Shown here: positions 52,541 through 63,348 of the stretch, one piece after another
How positions within the stretch are numbered: position 1 is the first letter of the stretch
Layout of the letters: each line of letters begins with the position of its first letter
Origin: Phymatolithon calcareum
Lineage: Eukaryota > Rhodophyta > Florideophyceae > Hapalidiales
Reading direction: 5' to 3'
Length of the DNA: 64,000 nucleotides
NCBI GenBank assembly: GCA_977006965.1
Contig: OZ345354.1
Location: 2,480,001 to 2,544,000, forward strand
Translations under genes and position numbers: made by a program
Notes under the pieces: model-generated
What the model was told of the DNA's origin: nothing
What the model saw: only the letters and a program-made list of their open reading frames with translations
Database searches by the model: none

Positions 52541-55023
52541 AGCAGTATTTTATTGTCTATGCGAAGTAGAACGGGATGTGGTCGACCGAATTGTTGGCAA
52601 CGAGACAAGGCAGAGTGCTTGTATAGCCCTGAGAACCATGTCGTGACATGCAGAGTTGCACCGGAGCATATTTCCTGTACTTCTACATTTGCCGAGCGCC
52701 TACAGAAGATAATCAATTACGTATCTGGACTGGGTTCTTTTGACCATCTCAGCAGAGAGAAAAGTCACGAATTCACATGTTTCGTTGGTTTAGTTTTAAA
52801 TAAAGCTAAAGCAGCGAGCCTTAGTGAATGTCGAATGACTTGCTTTGTAGAAGCAGAACAATCACGTCTGCCAGCACATGGCAAAAGGTGTAAGTTTCCC
52901 TCAACCACGTGAAGACAGATCAAGATCTTCATAGCGAATTGCGTTTTTCGGTCATCAATATCTTATGATTGCTCAAATAGAGTTCATCCTTCGGAAAAGA
53001 GCAATATTTGGTACACTTTGGATGCTCTCGTGAACACGTGAAACAGAGATGAAACGAAAAGAACAAGGAGAGGACCGTTGAATGTGATCGGAAAAAGCGG
53101 GCCTTATTGCGATACTGGAATTGTACAATAAGATTAGAAAATCGTTCATCAATGAGATTTTGAGAGCATTTGAAAGTCTCCTTGAAGTTGTCTCTATGAC
53201 GCGGTAATTAGAGAGATTACCTCAGGAGCGATTTGATCACACTCGTGTCCAATGTGTCAGCTTGGCCGTTCTGAGAAGTGCTTGCGTTTCAAGTCACATA
53301 ATGTGGAAAAAAATTTGCATGGTCCCTTTCCTCAACGAAGGCCCAAATGTGTACTTATTGTCTACATGCCATCTTACGGGATGTGCCGCAGTAGTACAAC
53401 CCCCGTGCATCATCCCGCGAGATTCTGTGACGTCTGCAAACTTCTTCATATATGCACGAGCGTCTGACTGCTAACCATCAAGCGCAGTGTCATGGTAATG
53501 ACCAGTCTATCTCCTGGATATTGAATCAATTGATGTAACTTTGCATTGTTGGGGCCACTCTGTACATCAGCGCATTCGTTGCTGCAAGACCTGCAAGCAT
53601 GTGCGTTATAGTTATCCCTTGGGGGTTTTATTTCAATTCGAGAATGCACCTCACAAGTAAGATCTCGGTGCGCCACAGTGGAAATGCCACAGATGAAATC
53701 GGGTTTTTACATTCTCAAACTCCAATGCAGAAGTTCTCAAAAGCGTGCATTTTGTGTCAGTAATATAGCAGGTAGCAATAGTCAGAAAGGATGATGGCAA
53801 GGAAGATATTTTTGGCATACAATGCGACGACTGGGTTGACAGATCTTGAAAGCCATTCTTTCTCCAGTGTTCAATGTTCATCGATCAGCACTTGTAGACT
53901 TCACCTCAAGCCAAGGTTTTATTCCTTAAGCATTCACTTATTGCCGCAGCAGTGCAGGGAACGCATCTGAACATAGATGATCGTAATCACAAGTAGAACA
54001 TTAAAGCCAAAAAATACGAATGTTCGCAAGGCAATTTGAAGGACTGCGATTCAAGTGGCGCACACTTTCTGCACCATTCTCATGGCTGTGAAGCCAATTT
54101 CTTTCTTTATTGCGGAAAGATCGCTCACACTGAAGGTAAGCTCCTGAAGCTGTTCTGCAACAGCTTTTCATTGCTCAGAAATTTGAGTAGCCTATTTCTC
54201 GATATGGTCATTCCTTGATGGTCGCCCTATGTACCCTTCTTTCAGAGCAGGAAATGCGACGGTTGCAGGATCTTCGCAAGATTCCAGTGCATCACAAGTG
54301 CTACAACTTTACAGTTCATTGGCCGTGGGCCCGCTCTGATATCAATCAAGAAAGGCAAGGCGACGGGTCGAGAAAACGAAAAGGCGATACAAGGTGGCAA
54401 ACGCATATGGGGCGAAACAAACGGGACATGAGCTCCAGATCCTTGCTTGCCGTCAATGCTATGTTTATGGATAACCCACGGGCTTCGTCGCACTTGTCTT
54501 GCACTGTTCTTGTGTCCTTGATGAATAGACGAATAACCTCTCGGATAGGGCAGGTGAAATTTGGCAGTCGTACTCACGAAATATAGCGACAGAATATGTA
54601 TCACGGGTTGCTCTCAGAGCAGCAAGTGATACTCAACACAAAGGTGCACAACATGTATTTCGATCTACGATGCTGGGAAGGTCGAGGCTATTCTAGCACT
54701 AGCATTTTACTGGTCAAAGGCGGCCGTTTGCGTACACAACCGCACATCCTGCAAACTAATTGTGCCACTTGGGCCCACGACAGCCGTCACACGTCCCGGA
54801 AAATGCATATGCAAATAAATTACCAATGAAAACCAATCGGGTAGATAAACTCCACGTCATGGCTTAATGCATTTCGCAGTGCAACAGCTGTCGACAGCCG
54901 TCCTCTCGTTCTCCAAACTTTCTCTTCCACGCCAACACAACACTCACGCTTGCTTCACTCGAGCAGTTGTGCTCATGGTCGTACTCGTCGCCAAGTGAAC
55001 CAATATTGTCTGCAACACTCAAG
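52541..55023. other. No gene recognised
   Basis: 2.5 kb of mostly AT-rich sequence. The longest ORFs (52553-52912 and 54215-54586, about 120 codons) lack domains and have equally long frames on the other strand. Upstream promoters of the helical protein (-) and the VHL-like gene (+) lie at its two ends. Confidence 0.45.
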
Positions 55024-55629
55024 ATGGCATCGTTTGCAACTCCGCCTAACGCTCCCCACCCATGCAGAAATCCGCAAACCCAACTTTGTCCGCACCGAAC
55101 TCCGCAAATGACCGGCGAGCACCGACCGCGCAAAGTGCTCCACCCGCTTCAAGGAGCGATTCTCGCGGCTGCCTTTGCCGCTGTGCAAGTAACTACATCC
55201 GAAATGGCGTCTGCCGCAGGTCTGGGCGTACAGGAGAATCCGGTAAGAGTATCGAGTTTCACAAACGACGCGGACATCCCACGTCTGCCAATACACTGGG
55301 AAGTACACTCGCAAGGTTGTGATACGGAAACTTTTGTCGTCGTGGCGAATGAATCGGATAAGAGTGTCGATCTACTCTGGATTAATTACGAGGGACAGGA
55401 AGTACAGTATGCTACTATTCTACCAGGTCGCGTTCATCTGCAGCCGTCCTATGCTACGCATCCGTGGGTTGTGCGGGATCATGCAAGTCAGAATCAGGTG
55501 CTGTTTCTCATGGCGCGAAAGGACCCTGCTATTGCAGTGCTTTCCGGTGAGGGATCGGACGCGAAAGCTTCGGAGGACGACATTTTTCGTAACCCGCTCA
55601 ACTACACCGCCGCTATACTTAAGAAATAG
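55024..55629 (+). CDS. VHL beta-domain protein with an apparent thylakoid-lumen leader
   Basis: The ATG at 55024 (CAAGATGGC) gives 201 residues; an upstream in-frame ATG at 54967 is less likely. Residues about 103-152 match the beta domain of the von Hippel-Lindau tumour suppressor without gaps over its core: LLWINYEGQEVQYATILPG, then SYATHPWVVRD. The five residues that line the hydroxyproline pocket of human VHL (Trp88, Tyr98, Ser111, His115, Trp117) are present as Trp119, Tyr129, Ser142, His146 and Trp148. No elongin-binding alpha domain follows. The N-terminus has MASF, Pro/Thr-rich basic sequence, then RPRK and a hydrophobic AILAAAFAAVQV stretch ending ASA-AG. That is like a transit peptide followed by a lumenal signal. 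Plastid-lumen location and hydroxyproline binding are inference. Confidence 0.8.
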   Translation: MASFATPPNAPHPCRNPQTQLCPHRTPQMTGEHRPRKVLHPLQGAILAAAFAAVQVTTSEMASAAGLGVQENPVRVSSFTNDADIPRLPIHWEVHSQGCDTETFVVVANESDKSVDLLWINYEGQEVQYATILPGRVHLQPSYATHPWVVRDHASQNQVLFLMARKDPAIAVLSGEGSDAKASEDDIFRNPLNYTAAILKK

Positions 55630-56280
55630 TTTGGGTACTTGAAGTGCCGTTTTTGTGGTCGACATCCGACTATATTTGCCCTCGTTGGTCGGGGTAGGGT
55701 CAGATTTACCATTAATGGGGAGAAGTGGCTATTGTACCATTAGCGGGGGAAATCCCCTTTTTGCATACTTTGCACAACAGCACTATTCTCTGTACTTCTA
55801 CAGCGTCGATTCTAGTCAATTGCGTTTGATACACATCTGGAAAACACATTTTTGACATTGTAAACAGTAAAACATTTTGCAGACAATGGAAAGGGCTTGC
55901 AATTGTAGACTTCGTCTCACGTAGTTCGAATTCAAAGCCAAATACCGGCTGCATCTTCCGGCGCATATGGTGCTTGTAACTTGAGGAACCAGATGTCTTC
56001 TTTTTCGTCCCAGACAAAAGCAGACCGTGATGATTTTTTACCCTTTCGAATTGCAGAGATACATAAGAAAGGTAGTTGTAGTATCTGGGCAAGCCATTGT
56101 CTACACGAAAGTGAATAGGTACTTAAGGGAAACCGCAAAAGAAACATCAGAAACGACAATCATCAAGAAACACTAAGATCACAGAGGCAGCAGCCGCAAA
56201 ACAAGATATATCCGCATTCCGCCCGCCCCTCTGGCGGTGCGTTTTCGTAAGCTACACAAAGGTAGGTAGCAACTCAAGAA
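55630..56280. other. No gene recognised
   Basis: Downstream of the VHL-like gene; unique sequence, short ORFs only. Confidence 0.5.
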
Positions 56281-56330
56281 GCCTTGCCCATATCTTCAGA
56301 AGTCTGTGGGGCTTTTAAATAAACTTTGCT
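56281..56330 (+). repeat. Dispersed short repeat, best-preserved copy
   Basis: GCCTTGCCCATATCTTC, then GAAGTCTGTGGGGCTTTTAA. The inverted match at 33988-34040 has about nine in ten bases identical by eye; weaker copies lie at 6977-7020 and 7791-7825. Confidence 0.6.
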
Positions 56331-56655
56331 CAAAAAAAAAGACATATCCGCACTTTTGGAGTTATGATACCACTCGTTCAGCTCAAGGGGAACGCGCCAG
56401 CGATGAACCACTTTGGGAACTTTCCACCTGTGTGTACCTCTGTCCTCATGGAGGTGACCAGCTAATGTGGGAAATATGCAATCGAACACGTCGTGAATGG
56501 CTTTTCGAAGGACAAATCCTCATCAGAGAACAATCCCTTTACCACGCGACTGCTTGATGAGCTTCCGGCTACTTTCCAGGATACCAATAACCTAGTTCCC
56601 GGAATGGAACAAGACTGATTACATGATATTCTGAAATGCACGTGAGACACAGGAC

Positions 56656-57808
56656 CAGGGGTTGTGCCAATTCCATTGCTATCAATTTAATTGCAATTTT
56701 TCCCAATTCCACCCAAATTGGTTCTTCGAACTGAATTGCAATTCGAATTGGTAGCACCTAATACTGAGGATCGTAGTAGATGAACATTGGACCAGGGGAA
56801 TGTTATGGGGGGGGGTCGAGTAAAGCAGAATGTTGAGGGAATCAACGTACTCACCTCATGTTCAGTACGTGGTCTTTGTTCTAATAATACCCAGAGTACG
56901 TAGATGAACTTTAGACAGAGAACATTAATCGGATGCAAGAATCAACGTACTCACCTTATGTTCAGTACGTGGTCTTTGTTCTAATAATACCCAGAGTACG
57001 TTCTGTATGCCATCAAAACATCTATGACACTTGGGCCATGGCTACTTCTTGCTATGTTAAATAAAGACGAGATTGAGCCGTTGGACTCCAAACGGTTTCA
57101 ACAATGGGCCTATTCATGTGCTATCATCTACTCAGCTGTATCGATCAATTTACCAGCCAGATACAGAACAACGGCTTGAATGTCTTTAGCTACGATTAGA
57201 GTCCAGCAAATCGTGCAAGATGCTTCATTTGAGTCAGGAGTGGTGAAAATCCAACGTGCGGAGACGAACAGCATGTCAGACGTTGAGAAAGAGAGGTGCA
57301 AGGGGCTATTACAAAGACGAACGGAACAAGATGCTGAGATTGATGTGCGCGAACCGATGAGTATGGCCGACAGACTAAAGAAACGGAAGAAGAACACCGG
57401 AAGCGCGGGATCGAAGGAATACATTAACACCCAATTTATACTGGGGTCCGTTGCTGAGGTGGAGCGACTTTGTTTTATGGCGAAGTATATTCTACTAGAC
57501 CAAAGGAAGGGAACATCTCCTATTGTCTTTGAGGCGATGCTTTTTCTGAAAGTCAACCGCTCCTACTGGGATGAGCAAACCGTGAAGCAGGCTATGTCTT
57601 TGGTTGTCAACCAACGTGTCGAGAGGGCTATCGAAGAAGATGAAGATTACATGCAGCTAGGTGAACTTGCTTGAATAAAGTATTGATGTCTATATTTTGG
57701 GAAGCCTTCAAATTGCAATGCGAATTGCTGCAAACAAAACTGAGCAATTAAATTGATAAATTTCACCCGGGACTGCAATCGCAAACAATAGAATTGGCGC
57801 AACCCCTG
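56656..57808 (+). mobile_element. hAT element, internally deleted, 8-bp TSD
   Basis: The ends are CAGGGGTTGTGCCAATTCC at 56656 and, inverted, CAGGGGTTGCGCCAATTCT at 57808 (23 bp, two mismatches). The perfect duplication CACAGGAC flanks it (56648-56655, 57809-57816). It keeps the C-terminal part of a hAT transposase (57180-57674). Many AATTG words lie just inside both ends. A 60-bp segment is duplicated in tandem at a 100-bp period (56841-56900, 56941-57000). Confidence 0.95.
57180..57674 (+). pseudogene. hAT transposase C-terminal (dimerisation) region
   Basis: An open frame of 164 codons. VERLCFMAKYILLDQRK, then SPIVFEAMLFLKVNRSYWD, is the hATC dimerisation domain, normally ERLFS-A followed by the F-A-LFLK block. 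The N-terminal zinc finger and catalytic core are missing, so this is a remnant inside the deleted element, although the surviving frame is unbroken. Confidence 0.85.
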
Positions 57809-58715
57809 CACAGGACCCCTCTTCAGAGTCCCCAGAAGATCAGAAGAGGTTTTCTATACACTAACGTATCGAGTTGCGGCCACGACAAGAAACTTTTCCA
57901 TCGAGAGCAGTCAGCCATGATCTCGAAGCATCCTCTTATGAGTAGACAGCTTTAATTATATCAAAAGATCTTCGACGTGTGCCTGCCGACCGGGTAGTAT
58001 GCAGAAAGACAGCCCCAATGGAATAGAAGCTTCGACGTTCACGCCAAAGCCAAATAGCGAAGGCATTGACGTCTAGGAGTGCAATGATTTTTTCGGACGC
58101 TTTCCCCTCCTCAGACACTCGTCATATGCTGTGTTTTTCGGCAAGACTGCGGAAAAGAGCCTCGATACAATGCAAGAGAAATCTTACAGAATCCAAATGG
58201 ATTGAGAACGCGGAGGAGCAAAATAATACACGCAATAGACAAATTATTTGAGAATCCTAGCGGATATCAAGGTCTAAGAAGAACATCAGGATGATCTCAC
58301 CACTACAATCGCCTTTTCAAGGGGAAAGAAGTCCTTGTGCCCAGAGAGCTTTCCTTAGTTGCAGAGCTAGCAAAATTCTCCTCATATTGCATAGAAGATA
58401 TTCTCCAAAATCGAGTTTGTCTTGTTGCTTACTTTTGTATTTGTGTTTGCCTGGAATGCAGATTATTGTTTGCCCTAAATCTTGGTAACTACACTAGTAC
58501 GGATGACATGCTTACGTGTATATCATTAATAATCAGTGCACACTGCTTCTACAGTATTCTGAGCAAAGCATTGAAATTATTTATTTATTTTTATTTTTTT
58601 CTCGGCGCAGTGTGGAGAATAAATATCAAGCTGTTGGACGCAGAAGCAATATATTATTGTACTCAAGTTCAGCGAGGAATAAATAACTGGTTATTCCCTG
58701 AATTATTGGATCCCT
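57809..58715. other. No gene recognised
   Basis: It begins with the right target duplication of the hAT element. AT-rich, without supported ORFs; 58520-58640 holds T-rich runs. Confidence 0.5.
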
Positions 58716-59014
58716 CTAGCTACTTTCTGTCACGATAGCATTGACCTCTTCGATTCCCCACGCACCCGAGTTAGCATGAAGGAACATCTGCTTCTCGAAG
58801 TTTGCCGAAATAACGCTTCCTCTTTTGTCATCCAGCCCGTAATCAGCGATAGAGAAAAGCCTCTCGCACATGTTCGACGTTGGTACAATGAATCGCAAGT
58901 CCTTGTACTAAGAATCAGAGAAAAAACGCTTCTGCGACGCTTCAATGCGCGCTCGGCTAGCGATAGTGAACTGTCATCATCAGTCAAACACACAGCACAG
59001 ACAACCTTCATCAA
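58716..59014 (-). pseudogene. Second hAT transposase C-terminal fragment
   Basis: RFIVPTSNMCERLFSIADYG is the typical hAT TSN-ERLFS-A motif. It is followed by SANFEKQMFLHANSGAWG, matching the F-LFLK-N---W block. Upstream in another frame, SLAERALKRRR fits the same family, so at least one frameshift is present. No TIR was found. It is a different lineage from the fragment at 57.2 kb. Confidence 0.75.
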
Positions 59015-59961
59015 TTTCTCGGTAGTACGTGACTAACAAAATTCGTGTAACCCCGTCCAGAATCTTTCCGTCGCGTTCCACACTTGCACGTCCACACAGC
59101 GGAATTGGGATCCGACTGCGTGAAAAACTCATCGCGAACACGCTTACCGACAACTCGCGGCATCTTGGCTCCTACCAAACGGTGCTCGCCTGGTCCGCAG
59201 TTCTCGTTGTACTGTGTTGACCGCCATGAATTTCACAATCCTGGGAGAACTCTTCAATAACCGGATCGAAAAAATGAGGAGTCTGCAACCGACACGTCAT
59301 GCGCTATCGATGACCAACATGTCACATTACTCTTCAAGAATACGTAAACTCAGTCGGGCGTTCTCTAGTGAATAATACTACGAAATAAATACAATAATTG
59401 TTGCAACCACGACGATCTCAATAAACACAATAAATATGCGCGACTCAAGAATAAAATTATTAGAACAATAATTTAAATAATTACAATACCAGTTATTTTT
59501 CCAATGCTTTGATTCTGAGTGTGCGGCAGATTGACGTTTTATGCGACAAGCAATGCGAAATCGCCACAAGACGGCTAACTTTATGGAACCGGGACAGCAG
59601 ATTTTACTTCTCAGAATTTTATTTCGCGGAAAGTAAACTAGCAGACGAGAACTTTCACGTGAGTCACTTTGCGGGTATTTTAGATCCTTAGAAATCTGAA
59701 ATATCTTGCTTGTGGGCTTCAAAAATGGCATTTTAGCTTTTCCAGAAGTCAGGTAAAACAGTTTAGATGCTCTGATTCAATATTGCCATTTTCAAAACAT
59801 ATTTCGGGATGAACGTTTCTCTGTTCTTGGCTTCCTACACACCGCTGACGCGCGGGGAAAGTGAGCCGATGAGTTTAGATAGTGGTACTGTCTACTTCTC
59901 AAATGAACAAAATATATATGAGGAAATTCATTTCATGGGCTCACCTCGTCGAACCTACTGG
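59015..59961. other. No gene recognised
   Basis: AT-rich around 59380-59500. No ORF with a domain. Confidence 0.5.
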
Positions 59962-60271
59962 GGGGGAAATTGTATGTTTTTATTTTACAAGCCCTCAACG
60001 CCGGTATTCACCAACAACAGAGCAGCTTGGGTCTCAGTAACTACCCTGTGTAACAATTATGTTCCCAAATCACAATTGCTGCACTCATCTCCATCATCTC
60101 CAACTCTAGTATCCATCACTTGCTACGTTCTTCTTCTTCGCAGTAAAAATTGCCGAGTAGGGCAAACCTCCGCAGTCGGAGGTCTTCTCGGCGCGCTCGC
60201 ATAACTTCCGGGGGGCTAATAAAGGGAAGCCCTCTCGGGGGACAACTTCTGTGGGCTCTTAACATCAGGGG
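59962..60271 (+). repeat. About 310-bp repeat, near-identical inverted copy of 26224-26532
   Basis: It begins GGGGGGAAATTGTATG and ends at ACATCAGGGG. A third, truncated copy is at 6542-6608. The high identity of the two long copies implies recent spread. It could be the start of an LTR, followed by a minisatellite. Confidence 0.85.
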
Positions 60272-60545
60272 GTGTGCTTTTCAACGAGAGCTCGCTCGGG
60301 GGGACAGCTACAGGTAGGCGCTCTTCAACGAGTGCTCTTTCGGGGGGACAACTTCGGGAGGCTCTTCAACGAGGCCTCGCTCTCGCTCGCGGGGCAAATT
60401 GGAGGGTGGCGTTCGTCAACGGAGGCTCGCTCGGGGGGACAACTTCGGGGGGCCTTCAACGGAAACCCACCTGGGGGGACATCTTGCGCGGCTCCAAAAC
60501 CGGAACCTCGCTCGGGGGGACAACTTCGGTGAGGACTATCGGCGC
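60272..60545 (+). repeat. Minisatellite with CTCGGGGGGACAACTTCGG units
   Basis: Roughly seven degenerate units of 30-40 bp, containing CTTCAACGAGG and GGGGGGACAACTTCGG. It is the counterpart of 26020-26223, with more units here. Confidence 0.85.
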
Positions 60546-61079
60546 GGGTTCCGGTTTCCGCGTCGGCGACAACTAGTCTTGCACCGGGTATGATATCGAT
60601 GGTTTCATACATTCAGCACGTAGCACGATTTCTGATATTTCGCGTCGGTTCGCGGAATGTTTCGGGGTCAGCACTCTTGACTTGGTCTTCAGCGGGGCAG
60701 CGTTCTTCATCGCGACAACCGATTTCGGCGGAGAAGCCGCCAAAATGCGCGCATTCGTCAAAGCATTCGTCGTGGTCAAAAAATACCGGCGCGGGCTACC
60801 CGCCCGCGCCGGAAATCTTCAGTTTCGTGTCTCGTGGGCCGTTCGGTCCGGTTCAGGTTTCCTTCTTCTCCGAAATGTCCATCCGTCGAACCTACTGCTC
60901 ACACCTAGACAAGCGTGCTATCATAACTCAACCTAGACAAAAATTCTACTCAACCGTTTGTCTAAGCAATCTATGTGACAGTAAAATTTCTTGCGCCCGC
61001 TAGTCTCTATGCCTTAGGTCCTTGTCGCAAGTAGCATCTCCGTTATCTAAGGCTGTAAGGTCGATGATCATGGAATGAG
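60546..61079. other. No gene recognised; GC-rich hairpin
   Basis: A strong hairpin with 11-bp arms (CCGGCGCGGGC, loop of 5) lies at 60786-60812. Overlapping short ORFs on both strands have no domain. Confidence 0.5.
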
Positions 61080-61850
61080 CCGCTTTGTCAATGTGTTTTC
61101 GTTTCGACTCAACGATGTTGGACGTTGGGCCTCCCACAAGTCTGCGAAAAGTGGCCAGTGTTTCCGTACGAGGAGCAGTGATGGGCCCTCATTTCTGACG
61201 GCAATTAAGGCTTCTTGCGCTTGCGGCCCGGCTTAGCCACGACATCAAATTGCAACAAATCATCCTGTACTTGCTGGTCTCCAGTGACTGCAACACGAGT
61301 GATGCTGCCCTCATGCTGCTTAGCCCTCGTTCTCAACATCCATAAGTTCACGAATCAATGCTTGTTTCACGAGTCGGACGACATCCGAGGCTACATCAAG
61401 CCCCTAGAAGCGAATTAAAGTGCAGCGACGATTTGGCTACACGGCCTCAGGTGCTCTTCAAAGTGGTGGCAGGAGCATGTAGCGCGGTAGTCGCTGTTAG
61501 CTTTCACATCGAATGATGTCTCTTCGCTACGAACAACACAGCTGAGTGTGCCACTTTCGATGCCCTCGGCCCCGACAAGCAGCTTCTCCGCTGGGACGAC
61601 TTTTTCCTGATGCGTCTTGTAGAAGTAAGGCGTGGGGAACTTGCCCTCGGTCATCATCTGGTGAGCCATGCTGTAGCACGAGCTCCTTCTTTTCAATTAT
61701 TTCAGAGTGGTTCGTGCGGGAGCGTTGTGAGTTGAGCTTAGCAGACGAATACGACGTCGTGCTTGCAGTGCACCGTCGTATTTGTAAATTCCCGCTGACA
61801 CACGGAGGCTCTGTGTCTCAAGGTCTCGCGGATTAACTGGTTGTCACGAC
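61080..61850 (-). mobile_element. Mutator-like element remnant
   Basis: The minus-strand ORF at 61696-61415 contains FDVKANSDYRATCSCHHF, then LRPCSQIVAAL, a SWIM-type zinc finger whose last His is Gln. Just upstream, the N-terminal start sequence of the same family (about 61678-61800) is fused to it, so the catalytic middle is deleted. The segment 61200-61430 is repeated in the same direction at 62770-63000. Confidence 0.7.
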
Positions 61851-62659
61851 CGCACCGTGTAGTCAATGACCAACAACACGGCAACCTGGATGTGTATCAC
61901 GATAGACTGTTGCCCTACCTTGCGCGTTCGTTGTCCCACTTGGGACCCGACGGTCGAGGGAGCTCTTGATAAACCAGAAAGGAGCAAAAGAGTGTGTCGA
62001 ATTTACAGCTTTACTACGAAGCTTTTCGTAGTCCCTCCCCTTCACTCTCCTTCTCTTGTTTCTTTTATATTCCCATGTTCTCAACCAGTACAGCGGCATC
62101 CGGAAGAAAATCTCCCGTGATTCTACTGCGATGCCAAATCCTTAACCTCCAACCATTTGCAATAGTATTTGAACATAATTGAACCCTCGGGAAGCACATG
62201 CCGAGAGAATGTTTTCTTGCAACTTGTTTCGGTGGAAGCCACATAATCTCAGTAGATGTAGTCGATTTCAGCGTTACCCAGGCAAGGCATACATACCCCA
62301 GAACAGTGCCCTACACTTTCACGCCCTAAATCAGCACCCTGATTAAACCTGTCCTGAGAAAAATAAAAGAAAAATCGGCTTGGGTTTTGCAGCATTAGTA
62401 GTAAGCGATCGTCTCCCGGCTCGGGCCGGAACACTGTCACTTCTCGCCTTACCGTATCCCTCTCACCCAGTCGCTCTGTGACTCGGGTCCCATCCACGTG
62501 ATCCCCGACCAGTAGGTCTGACAGCCCCCATACTGGGAAGCTTGCATCCTAGACACTTACGCGCTGGAGCTGGCCCGCGATCCGTTACCCCTCCTCTCTG
62601 CTCTGCCATGCTATCATCCCTGTGTTTGGGGTTTTTTCGATACCCCGTCCTCGGCTCCT
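61851..62659. other. No gene recognised
   Basis: Spacer between two Mutator-like remnants. No supported ORF. Confidence 0.45.
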
Positions 62660-63334
62660 ACTCATCGTTGCGCCACAATGTGGTTTCGTTTCACCTCGAC
62701 AAGGTTGTGGATGTTGGGTCACTCGCATGTCTGCGAAAAGTGGCCCGTGCTTCCGGGTCCTCATTTCCGACGGCAAGTAGGGCTTCTTGCGCTTGCGGCC
62801 CGGCTTAGACACGAGGTCACGGTAACAAATCATCCTGTACTTGCTGTTATCTAAGAACTACAACACGAGTGAAACTTTCTTCATGCTGCTTGTCTCACGT
62901 TATTAACATCCATAAGTCGCCAAACCAGTGCTTTTTCCACAGGTTGAACGACAACCGATGCTGAGCAAAGCACCTAGAAGTGTACAAAAGTGCAGGTTCA
63001 AGCTGTGCGCTAACTAGAGATGAATGTCAGGCGCTGTTTGTTGCGGTTCTCTACGAGGTGGGCGTTGCCGATTGACGTGTTGTGGGAGATCACGACATTT
63101 ACAATGTCGTCAAAGCTTGATCTAGCGTAGTCGCCCACCTGTAGCACGAGCTCCTTCTTTTCAATGATTTCAAAATGGTTAGTGGGGAATGTTGTGAGTT
63201 GAGCGAAGCAGCTGAATACGACGAGGTGTTTACAGTGTGCTGGCGTATTAGTTATGGATGAGTAGTAGGTTTAGCAATGTATGGCCATTTAGTGAATTTT
63301 TCCCACTTCTGGTGGCCATGTAGTGAATTTCCTC
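62660..63334 (-). mobile_element. Mutator-like element, internally deleted, with one TIR
   Basis: The right end is a MULE terminal repeat (about 63255-63334, ending TTTCCTC) like that at 18999-19948. Inside, on the minus strand, is the N-terminal motif KKELVLQVGDYARSSFDD, then NVVISHNTSIG (63165-63030). This is joined to C-terminal sequence shared with 61080-61440. No catalytic domain remains. Confidence 0.75.
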
Positions 63335-63348
63335 AAATATATGTATAT

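Noticed and set aside
54215-54586. 123-codon ORF as a gene
   Set aside because: The opposite strand is open over the same stretch for 120 codons, and neither frame shows a known motif.
56656-57808. Functional hAT transposase gene
   Set aside because: Only the dimerisation domain remains. Zinc finger and catalytic core are absent from the 1.15-kb element.
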